From Methanobrevibacter sp. (GTDB taxonomy: Archaea; Methanobacteriota; Methanobacteria; Methanobacteriales; Methanobacteriaceae), in the NCBI GenBank assembly GCA_017404125.1, contig JAFRCZ010000189.1, forward strand, positions 1-5,170: a stretch of DNA of 5,170 nucleotides, written 5' to 3'. The stretch's first letter is position 1, and the number at the start of each line of letters is the position of its first letter. A program made the position numbers and the translations under genes. Positions 1-5,170 of the stretch are shown here, piece after piece. The notes below the pieces were generated by a model, which was given only the letters and a program-made list of their open reading frames with translations, was not told the DNA's origin and made no database searches.

Positions 1-165
1 AATTCTTTTTGTAAATTCTTTTTATTTTAGTGACAATAATAATAAAATAGTTTTATTTAAAATTATTAAATATTGTAATTAAATAATTTTATAATTTATA
101 ATTTAAATAAATTAATAATTAAAATAAATTAAAAAATAAAACTTATAAAAAATTATTGAAAAATA
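1..165. other. A/T-only intergenic flank with opposite strand bias at its two ends
   Basis: No coding frame is visible. Positions 1-28 are T-rich on the plus strand, with AATTCTTTTT repeated at 1-10 and 14-23. A 7-bp A/T hairpin follows at 41-47 and 51-57. Positions 121-165 are A-rich on the plus strand, that is T-rich for minus-strand transcripts. This is what two convergent transcripts ending here would leave, which suggests a plus-strand gene ending just left of the window. That gene is not in view. Confidence 0.4.
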
Positions 166-207
166 ATTAAAAAAAAGAAAAGGAATGCTTAAAACTCTTT
201 AAGCATT
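166..207 (-). terminator. Terminator hairpin overlapping the stop codon of the small gene
   Basis: Positions 184-193 (AATGCTTAAA) and 198-207 (TTTAAGCATT) form a perfect 10-bp inverted repeat with a 4-nt loop at 194-197. Read on the minus strand, the stem begins in the codons for Glu87 and Met88, and the TAA stop (189-191) lies within the distal arm. After the arm the minus strand continues CCTTTTC and then eight T (166-183). This has the layout of an intrinsic terminator. Archaeal polymerase mostly ends at T tracts and does not need a hairpin, so the hairpin may instead protect or define the 3' end. Confidence 0.65.
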
Positions 208-467
208 TCAACTATTTCGTCTCTGCTGTATCCTAATTTAACCAATATGGCTTTAAGACTATCAGCATCATCCCACTTAACATTTTTCCATGCTTTAAAA
301 TCGTTTCTAATGATTGCATTGATTACCAATTGCATAGTAATGAAGTCATCACTTTCAACCACCATTAAAGCATCTTTCTTATTGAATTTTCCTTCCGGAT
401 CAACTAAATCGTATTTGCCAGATTCAGCATCTAATTTCATTATTGCACTGTCAATTTTAAAAGGCAT
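189..467 (-). CDS. Small acidic protein of unknown function, 92 residues
   Basis: I do not recognise this protein. It has 92 residues, begins MPFKIDSAIMKLD and ends EIVEMLKEF, and stops with TAA. It has no Cys or His, is mildly acidic (18 Asp/Glu against 14 Lys/Arg), and has no signal peptide or membrane segment, so it is probably cytoplasmic. Residues 1-30 look like short strands and turns (KYDLVDPEGKF). Residues 40-58 and 66-91 look helical, and the end (LVKLGYSRDEIVEMLKEF) has the helix, Gly-Tyr turn, helix pattern seen in small UBA-like or RuvA C-terminal folds, which is only a weak resemblance. I chose the ATG at 467 because GGTGGTG lies 5 nt before it. An in-frame TTG at 482 would add five residues (MGGVI) but has AAGGAG only about 2 nt upstream. 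The gene follows carB by 93 bp on the same strand. The clean frame, ribosome binding site and terminator argue that it is real. Its link to carbamoyl phosphate synthesis is unproven. Confidence 0.78.
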   Translation of the reverse strand: MPFKIDSAIMKLDAESGKYDLVDPEGKFNKKDALMVVESDDFITMQLVINAIIRNDFKAWKNVKWDDADSLKAILVKLGYSRDEIVEMLKEF

Positions 468-472
468 AATTA

Positions 473-479
473 CACCACC
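473..479 (-). promoter_or_regulatory. Ribosome binding site deciding the start of the small gene
   Basis: The minus strand reads GGTGGTG, then TAATT, then the ATG at 467. GGTG pairs with the CACC part of the archaeal 16S 3' end and the 5-nt spacing matches carA and carB. A second, purine-rich SD-like stretch (AAGGAGAT, 483-490) lies further upstream. It is too close to the in-frame TTG at 482 and too far (about 17 nt) from the ATG, so the GGTG element is preferred. Confidence 0.6.
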
Positions 480-489
480 CAAATCTCCT

Positions 490-535
490 TAATAATAAAT
501 ATAATAATAAAATTAGAGATTATAAAAATCTCTAA
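490..535 (-). terminator. Candidate terminator after carB
   Basis: Positions 513-521 (TTAGAGATT) and 527-535 (AATCTCTAA) form a perfect 9-bp inverted repeat with a 5-nt loop. On the minus strand it is preceded, between the carB stop and the stem, by T5-T6 runs near 535-560 and followed by TTTTATTATTATATTT. Repeated AGATTTTT (complements of 524-531, 534-541 and 555-562) supplies several T tracts, which is typical of archaeal 3' ends. This probably reduces transcription from carB into the small gene. It could alternatively act as an RNA-processing or stabilising stem within a longer transcript. Confidence 0.5.
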
Positions 536-560
536 AAATCTAAAAGAATTTATAAAAAAT

Positions 561-3500
561 CTAAATGTTTGCTATATGATCATTTAATGATTTAACCTTT
601 AAATCACTATTTTTAACAGCTTCAATTGCATTTAATGCAGCTCTTGCCCCTGCTAAAGTAGTCACATAAGGAATTCCAAGCTCTACAGCCAAACGTCTAA
701 TGGTATAACCATCTTTAGAAGCCTGTTCACCATGAGGAGTGTTGATGATCATATCAATCTCTCCATTTAAAATAGCTTCCTTGATGTTAGGATGTCCTTG
801 AGACACTTTCTTGATTCTTGTAATAGGAACATTGAATATTGAATTAGCTGTACCTTTTGTAGCATATATATTGAATCCTAAAGCATGAGCCTTTTCAGCA
901 ATTGGCTGGATTTTCTTTTGATCCTGTTCCCTTACACTAATCAATAGATTTCCTTCCTTAGGCAAATCCATGCCTGCTGAAAGCTGTGACTTGTAGAAAG
1001 CAAGACCGAAGTTTTCATCAATACCAATACTTTCCCCAGTGGATTTCATTTCAGGGCCTAATACACTGTCAGATTCTGTTAACTTTAAGAATGGGAAAAC
1101 AGATTCCTTAACTGCTACGTGATTGATCTTGATTTCCTTGGTTAAATTGAAGTCCTTGAGCTTTGCACCCATCATCAAGGAAGTTGCAACTTTTGCAAGA
1201 GGAACACCAATAGCTTTGCTTACAAATGGAACAGTCCTACTTGCCCTTGGGTTAGCTTCAATGATGTAAACTCTTTCTTCATCCAATTTAACTGCATATT
1301 GAATGTTCATCAATCCAATTACATCCAATTCTAAAGCCAATTTTCTTGTATTTTCCCTAATTACTTCAAGCAAATGTTCTGGGATTGTTTGAGGAGGTAT
1401 TACACATGCAGAGTCACCGGAGTGAACACCAGCTTCTTCAATGTGTTCCATAATACCTGCAATGAATACATCTTCTCCATCACATAATAAGTCCACATCA
1501 AGTTCTACAGCATCTTCCAGGAACTTATCTACAAGAATCGGATGCTCAGGGGAGACTTTTACAGCTTCTTTCATATACTCTTCAAGCTCATCAACACCAT
1601 AAACGATTTCCATTGCTCTTCCACCGATAACATAGGAAGGACGAACAAGAACTGGGAAACCAATTCTCAAAGCGGCTTCTTTTGCTTCATCAAAGGAATT
1701 AGCTAAACCATAAGGCGCTTGATGAATATGCAAGTCATTCAATACTTCAGTAAATCTTTCTCTGTCTTCAACTCTGTCAATGCTTTCATATGGAGTACCT
1801 AAGATTTTGACTCCTGCCTTTGCAAGAGGAACAGACAAGTTAATTGAGGTTTGACCACCAAATTGAACAATTACTCCTTCAGGTTCAACCTGTTCAATAA
1901 TTCCCATAATGTCTTCAAAGGTCAATGGTTCAAAGAACAATTCATCTGAAATATCATAGTCAGTACTTACAGTTTCTGGATTGTTGTTTACAAGGATGGT
2001 TTCAATTCCTTGATCTTTTAATGCGAGAGAGGACTGTACACAACAGTAATCGAACTCGATACCTTGTCCAATTCTGATTGGACCTGCACCGATAATCAAG
2101 ATTTTCTTGTTGTCGGTTTTAATTAGTTCATTACCGCTGCCATAACTGCTGTAATAATATGGAGTTTTTGCTTCAAACTCTGCCGCACAGGTATCTACCA
2201 TCTTATAGGATGGTTTTATGTCAAATTTATCAAGAAGTGCTTTTACATCTTCTTCTTTAATGCCTGCGAGTTTTGCAAGAGTGAAGTTAGAGAATCCTAA
2301 TTTTTTAGCTTTAAGCAAGAATTTTTCATCTTCAAGTGCTTCTTTTGTAACTTGGTTTTCAAACTCTACTATGTTTTCGATTTTGTACAAGAAGAATGCA
2401 TCCATTTTGGAAAGTTCTGCCAATTCTTCAACGCTTCTTCCATCTTTTATAGCAGAGTACATGTGGAATAATCTTTCGTCAGTAGGATTTGCCAAATTGT
2501 CTTCTGTGTATTCTAAATATTCAAATCCATGCAAGCCAATATCCAAGGACCTTATAGCTTTCTGGATAGCTTCTTCATAGGTTCTGCCAATAGCCATTAC
2601 TTCTCCAGTTGCTTTCATTTGAACTCCAATCTTTCTGTCAATGCCTTTGAATTTGTCAAATGGCCATCTTGGGATTTTTACTACAATATAATCAATGGAT
2701 GGTTCAAAAGAAGCAGGAGTTTCTTTTGTAATGTCATTTCTGATTTCATCTAAAGTGAGTCCAAGTGCCACTTTTGAAGAGATTTTAGCAATTGGATAAC
2801 CTGTCGCCTTAGATGCAAGTGCACTGCTTCTGCTTACACGAGGGTTTACTTCAATGATCTTGTATTCGTTGGTTTCAGGATTCAAAGCAAATTGGATGTT
2901 ACATCCCCCATTGATTCCTAAGTGTCTGATAATCTTTATGGAAGCATCCCTTAATTGTTGGCATACTTCATCATTCAAGTTTTGAATAGGAGCAACTACA
3001 ATACTGTCTCCAGTATGTATACCCATCGGGTCAACGTTTTCCATGTTACATACAATGATACAGGTATCGTTTTTGTCTCTCATGACTTCAAATTCTATTT
3101 CTTTCCATCCAAGAACAGATTCATCAATCAATACTTGGTTAATGTAACTCATATCAAGACCATGAGTAGTAACTTCTATAAGCTCTTCCTTATTATGAGC
3201 TATTCCTCCACCAGTACCACCTAAGGTAAATGCAGGACGTACAATTACTGGGTAGCCGATCTCTTCTACAGCTTCCAAAGCTTCTTCAACAGATTCAACT
3301 GCATGACATTTTGGAATAGGTTCATTCAATCTATCCATGAAGTTAGCAAACAAGTCTCTGTCTTCTACATCTGCAATGGTTTGAACATCAGAACCAATAA
3401 CCTTTATGCCTTCTAAAAGGCCTAATTTTCCAAGTTCAGTTGCAATGTTTAAACCAGTTTGTCCACCCATAGTAGGCAAAATAGCATCAATATTCTCTTT

Positions 3501-3737
3501 TTCAATTATCTGGGCAACAAGCTCTGCAGTTAACGGCTCTGTATAAACAGTGTCCGCCATATCCATATCAGTTTGAATGGTAGCAGGGTTACTGTTTACA
3601 AGAACAGTTTCCAATCCCTCTTCTCTAAGGGATTTACATGCTTGAGAACCAGAGTAGTCAAACTCAGCAGCCTGACCAATCTGAATCGGCCCAGAACCAA
3701 TTATAAGCACTTTTTTAATATCCTCATCAACAGGCAT
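561..3737 (-). CDS. carB: Carbamoyl-phosphate synthase large (synthetase) subunit, full length
   Basis: Ammonia-using synthetase subunit of the glutamine-hydrolysing enzyme (EC 6.3.5.5). It activates bicarbonate to carboxyphosphate, forms carbamate, and phosphorylates that to carbamoyl phosphate for pyrimidines and arginine. It has 1058 residues, close to the usual 1050-1075. Order of domains: preATP-grasp (about 1-125, LIIGSGPIQIGQAAEFDYSG), ATP-grasp 1 (about 126-400; R127, R167, GGTGGG 173-178, E296, N298, SKATG 309-313), oligomerisation domain (about 401-545), second preATP-grasp (about 546-658, LIIGAGPIRIGQGIEFDYCC), ATP-grasp 2 (about 659-925; R659, R699, E827, N829, SKAIG 840-844), and a C-terminal MGS-like allosteric domain (about 926-1058; T960, T963, K977, N999). 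The two halves are clear internal duplicates and every expected motif is intact. The ATG start has GAGAGG 5 nt upstream (3743-3748). The stop is TAG, with another in-frame stop soon after. It lies 125 bp after carA on the same strand and is presumably cotranscribed with it. Unlike the split carB of Methanocaldococcus jannaschii, it is one continuous gene. Confidence 0.98.
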   Translation of the reverse strand: MPVDEDIKKVLIIGSGPIQIGQAAEFDYSGSQACKSLREEGLETVLVNSNPATIQTDMDMADTVYTEPLTAELVAQIIEKENIDAILPTMGGQTGLNIATELGKLGLLEGIKVIGSDVQTIADVEDRDLFANFMDRLNEPIPKCHAVESVEEALEAVEEIGYPVIVRPAFTLGGTGGGIAHNKEELIEVTTHGLDMSYINQVLIDESVLGWKEIEFEVMRDKNDTCIIVCNMENVDPMGIHTGDSIVVAPIQNLNDEVCQQLRDASIKIIRHLGINGGCNIQFALNPETNEYKIIEVNPRVSRSSALASKATGYPIAKISSKVALGLTLDEIRNDITKETPASFEPSIDYIVVKIPRWPFDKFKGIDRKIGVQMKATGEVMAIGRTYEEAIQKAIRSLDIGLHGFEYLEYTEDNLANPTDERLFHMYSAIKDGRSVEELAELSKMDAFFLYKIENIVEFENQVTKEALEDEKFLLKAKKLGFSNFTLAKLAGIKEEDVKALLDKFDIKPSYKMVDTCAAEFEAKTPYYYSSYGSGNELIKTDNKKILIIGAGPIRIGQGIEFDYCCVQSSLALKDQGIETILVNNNPETVSTDYDISDELFFEPLTFEDIMGIIEQVEPEGVIVQFGGQTSINLSVPLAKAGVKILGTPYESIDRVEDRERFTEVLNDLHIHQAPYGLANSFDEAKEAALRIGFPVLVRPSYVIGGRAMEIVYGVDELEEYMKEAVKVSPEHPILVDKFLEDAVELDVDLLCDGEDVFIAGIMEHIEEAGVHSGDSACVIPPQTIPEHLLEVIRENTRKLALELDVIGLMNIQYAVKLDEERVYIIEANPRASRTVPFVSKAIGVPLAKVATSLMMGAKLKDFNLTKEIKINHVAVKESVFPFLKLTESDSVLGPEMKSTGESIGIDENFGLAFYKSQLSAGMDLPKEGNLLISVREQDQKKIQPIAEKAHALGFNIYATKGTANSIFNVPITRIKKVSQGHPNIKEAILNGEIDMIINTPHGEQASKDGYTIRRLAVELGIPYVTTLAGARAALNAIEAVKNSDLKVKSLNDHIANI

Positions 3738-3766
3738 ATTATCCTCTCTTATTCCACATTAAAGTA

Positions 3767-3790
3767 ATAATTTTATAATTTTATAATTTT
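3767..3790. repeat. Three tandem copies of an 8-bp A/T unit upstream of carB
   Basis: ATAATTTT is repeated three times without mismatch at 3767-3774, 3775-3782 and 3783-3790. On the carB strand this reads AAAATTAT three times and so contains repeated TTATAAAA, a TATA-like string. It sits 30-53 bp upstream of the carB ATG. It may simply be low-complexity spacer DNA, though the position would suit overlapping TATA elements serving a short leader. Confidence 0.85.
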
Positions 3791-3819
3791 AATATTTGAT
3801 AATTTAATCATTCATGAAA

Positions 3820-3830
3820 CTTATAAATTT
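3820..3830 (-). promoter_or_regulatory. Possible TATA element upstream of carB
   Basis: The minus strand reads AAATTTATAAG, with AAA preceding TTTATAA as in archaeal BRE plus TATA pairs. A start about 26 nt downstream would fall near 3798 and give a leader of about 60 nt. In DNA this A/T-rich such matches occur by chance, and the absence of a terminator after carA favours readthrough from the carA promoter. Treat it as a candidate for a secondary promoter. Confidence 0.25.
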
Positions 3831-3862
3831 AATATTTAATTAAATACAATGAAAATTCAAAT

Positions 3863-4942
3863 CTAGTACTCCTTAATCATTTTTCCAAATTCCTCAAACA
3901 AATCTCTTGTATCATTTGGACCAGGACCAGATTCTGGGTGGTATTGAATGGTTCTTAAAGGCAATTCCTTATGTGCAAATCCTTCAGGAGTACCATCGTT
4001 TAAGTTAATTTGAGTTAATTCCAAATCAGTTCCTTTTAATGAATCCGGATCAATAGCAAATCCATGATTTTGGGAAGTGATGAACACTTTTCCAGTTTTC
4101 ATGTCTTTCACTGGCTGATTTGCTCCTCTGTGGCCAAATTTCATCTTATAGGTAGTAGCGCCAAATGCCTTTGCAATCACATGTTGGCCCATGCAAATAC
4201 CAAATACTGGGAACTTGTTAACTAATTTTTCCACATTTGCAATTGTGTCAGTTAATCTTTCAGGGTTTCCAGGACCAGGAGATACCATAAGTCCATTAAC
4301 GCCATAATCCAAAATGGTTTGATAATCAGTATTGTAAGGGAATAAAGCAACACCAATATCATTTTCCAAGAAACAGTTAATGATATTCTTTTTAACACCA
4401 CAATCAATAATAGCTACAGTTTTATCAAAGTCTCCAATAGCCTTGACTTCAGGAGTGGAAACTAAAGGAACCAAGTCCAAATCAACAATGCTTTTATGCT
4501 CTTGAGCACGAGCTACAAGCTCATCATCATCAATCTCTTCAGTAGCAAGCGCTGCTTTTAGAGAACCTTTTTCACGAATCTTTAAAGTTAAGTCTCTTGT
4601 GTCAATATCTTCAATTCCAGGCACTTTAAATTCTTTTAAAAAGTCATCTAAAGTCTTTTTAGTACCGAAATTGGATAATTTTTTACAAGCTTCTCTCACT
4701 ACAAAACCTTCAACCTGCACTTTGTCAGACTGATACCAATCTTCACTAACTCCATAGTTACCTTCCAAAGGATAAGTGGACATCAATATTTGTCCTTTAA
4801 AGGAAGGGTCGGTTAGTGCCTCGGTATAGCCGGACATACCGGTTGAGAAAGCAAGCTCACCTACAGTTACAGTTTCGTAACCAAAGGCTTCACCTTTTAG
4901 AACAGTTCCATCTTCTAAAGCTAATTTTGCTTCATTTCCCAT
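3863..4942 (-). CDS. carA: Carbamoyl-phosphate synthase small (glutaminase) subunit
   Basis: Glutamine amidotransferase subunit. It hydrolyses glutamine and channels ammonia to CarB. From the chosen start it has 359 residues (family usually 350-390). The N-terminal CPSase small-chain domain spans about 1-140 (LALEDGTVLKGEAFGYE; TGMSGYTEALTDPS with S47; STYPLEGNYG). The class I GATase domain spans about 174-357: SPGPGNP 221-227, nucleophile C250 in GICMGQH, MKFGHRGANQPVKD, QNHGF 291-295, and H335/E337 in YHPE, which complete the Cys-His-Glu triad. One oddity: the usual GxCxGHQ is GxCxGQH here (Q253, H254), confirmed at codon level as CAA CAT. The ATG at 4942 is preceded by GGTGA with 5 nt spacing, and its product begins like other CarA proteins (MGNEAKLALEDG). 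The frame is open further upstream from a TTG at 5011, but the extra 23 residues (MIEIAIYLIIIFILN...) are encoded by the A/T leader and are not expected in this cytoplasmic enzyme. It is the first gene of a probable carA-carB operon and stops with TAG. Confidence 0.97.
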   Translation of the reverse strand: MGNEAKLALEDGTVLKGEAFGYETVTVGELAFSTGMSGYTEALTDPSFKGQILMSTYPLEGNYGVSEDWYQSDKVQVEGFVVREACKKLSNFGTKKTLDDFLKEFKVPGIEDIDTRDLTLKIREKGSLKAALATEEIDDDELVARAQEHKSIVDLDLVPLVSTPEVKAIGDFDKTVAIIDCGVKKNIINCFLENDIGVALFPYNTDYQTILDYGVNGLMVSPGPGNPERLTDTIANVEKLVNKFPVFGICMGQHVIAKAFGATTYKMKFGHRGANQPVKDMKTGKVFITSQNHGFAIDPDSLKGTDLELTQINLNDGTPEGFAHKELPLRTIQYHPESGPGPNDTRDLFEEFGKMIKEY

Positions 4943-4947
4943 AATTT

Positions 4948-4952
4948 TCACC
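4948..4952 (-). promoter_or_regulatory. Ribosome binding site deciding the carA start
   Basis: The minus strand reads GGTGA, then AAATT, then the ATG at 4942. The spacing and GGTG core are the same as for the small downstream gene. Two other in-frame ATGs at 4954 and 4963 lie on or before this element and have no comparable upstream site, so they are not preferred. Confidence 0.65.
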
Positions 4953-5013
4953 ATATAATTCATTGTATTTAATATAAAAATAATAATCAAATAAATAGCA
5001 ATTTCAATCAATT

Positions 5014-5022
5014 TTTTATAAA
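5014..5022 (-). promoter_or_regulatory. Candidate TATA element for carA
   Basis: The minus strand reads TTTATAAAA within a longer T/A run. Transcription would start about 26 nt downstream near 4992, leaving a leader of roughly 50 nt that includes the GGTGA site. A second TATA-like string, TTTATATT (4971-4978), is closer, but its predicted start near 4948 would remove the ribosome binding site. No convincing purine-rich BRE precedes either string, so the assignment is tentative. Confidence 0.3.
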
Positions 5023-5086
5023 AAAATGATACTTTTTGCTAAATTAATTTACCTTAATTATTTATGTAATTTATTTAATTTAAACT

Positions 5087-5139
5087 ATTCTATAAATCAG
5101 ATTCTTATGAAAAATTCTTATCAAAAATTCATAGAATTT
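5087..5139. repeat. Phased ATTC repeat upstream of carA
   Basis: ATTC recurs at 5087, 5101, 5114 and 5127, with spacings of 14, 13 and 13 bp. The two central units are near identical 13-mers (ATTCTTATGAAAA and ATTCTTATCAAAA, one mismatch). The outer units are looser and form a 7-bp inverted pair: ATTCTAT at 5087-5093 and ATAGAAT at 5131-5137. The array lies about 65-125 bp upstream of the candidate carA TATA. It could be an operator, part of a neighbouring transcript's end, or A/T drift. Confidence 0.6.
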
Positions 5140-5170
5140 TACATAATTTTAACTAAATATTAAATTATAA

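Noticed and set aside
83..104. ATAATTT tandem units in the left flank resembling the repeat upstream of carB
   Set aside because: Copies vary in length (8, 7, 7) and the flank is generally low-complexity A/T, so homology with the carB repeat cannot be supported.
561..563. TAG stops of carB and carA as possible pyrrolysine codons
   Set aside because: Both proteins end at the normal family length, and further in-frame stops follow within a few codons in A/T spacer sequence.
2218..2580. Open frame of 120 codons on the plus strand inside carB
   Set aside because: It is an antisense shadow of well-conserved CarB sequence with a Ser-rich, low-information translation and no ribosome binding site. 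The same applies to the plus-strand frames at 247-492, 2529-2753, 2955-3224 and 3573-3767.
3811..3820. TTCATGAA upstream of carB resembling TTTCATAAGAAT upstream of carA, as a shared operator
   Set aside because: The match is only about 7 bases with differing flanks and spacing to the starts, too weak in this composition to claim a common site.
3833..3846. 14-bp perfect palindrome TATTTAATTAAATA after carA
   Set aside because: It is composed only of A and T in an A/T-only spacer, where such palindromes are common, and has no T tract or other context suggesting a function.
4823..4840. Near-palindrome around CCGG in carA
   Set aside because: It encodes the conserved GMSGYT motif of CarA, has mismatches in the arms, and is explained by coding constraint.
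4943..5011. 23-residue hydrophobic N-terminal extension of CarA starting at a TTG
   Set aside because: It is encoded by A/T-rich leader DNA, has no ribosome binding site at the TTG, and is absent from typical CarA. The ATG at 4942 has GGTGA at proper spacing and gives the expected family start.

Overview
The window looks like chromosome from a methanogenic archaeon of the order Methanobacteriales, most likely Methanobrevibacter or a close relative. This rests on coding regions of moderate A+T content separated by spacers that are almost entirely A/T, archaeal-style GGTG/GAGG ribosome binding sites about 5 nt before ATG, T-rich transcript ends, and the overall character of the two proteins I recognise. 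The genus is an inference from style and was not confirmed by any search.

All three supported genes lie on the minus strand, so the biological order runs from right to left. First comes carA (3863-4942), the glutaminase subunit of carbamoyl-phosphate synthetase. After a 125-bp spacer comes carB (561-3737), the full-length synthetase subunit. After a 93-bp spacer comes a 92-residue protein of unknown function (189-467). Positions 4943-5170 are the upstream region of carA. They hold candidate promoter elements and a phased ATTC repeat, and no gene that I can see. Positions 1-183 are an A/T-only flank whose strand bias suggests that transcription from both sides ends there.

CarA hydrolyses glutamine and passes ammonia to CarB. 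CarB uses two ATP and bicarbonate to make carbamoyl phosphate, the shared precursor of pyrimidines (via aspartate transcarbamoylase) and arginine (via ornithine transcarbamoylase). No terminator-like structure separates carA from carB, which favours cotranscription. By contrast, carB is followed by a 9-bp hairpin and several T runs, so the small gene may be a partly separate unit. The small gene ends in a 10-bp hairpin that contains its own stop codon and is followed by a T tract.

I found no mobile element, CRISPR array, RNA gene or new multi-gene system. The points most worth a second look are a Gln/His order swap beside the catalytic cysteine of CarA (GICMGQH instead of the usual GICLGHQ), the stop-codon-containing terminator, the unrecognised small protein, and short phased repeats upstream of carA and carB.
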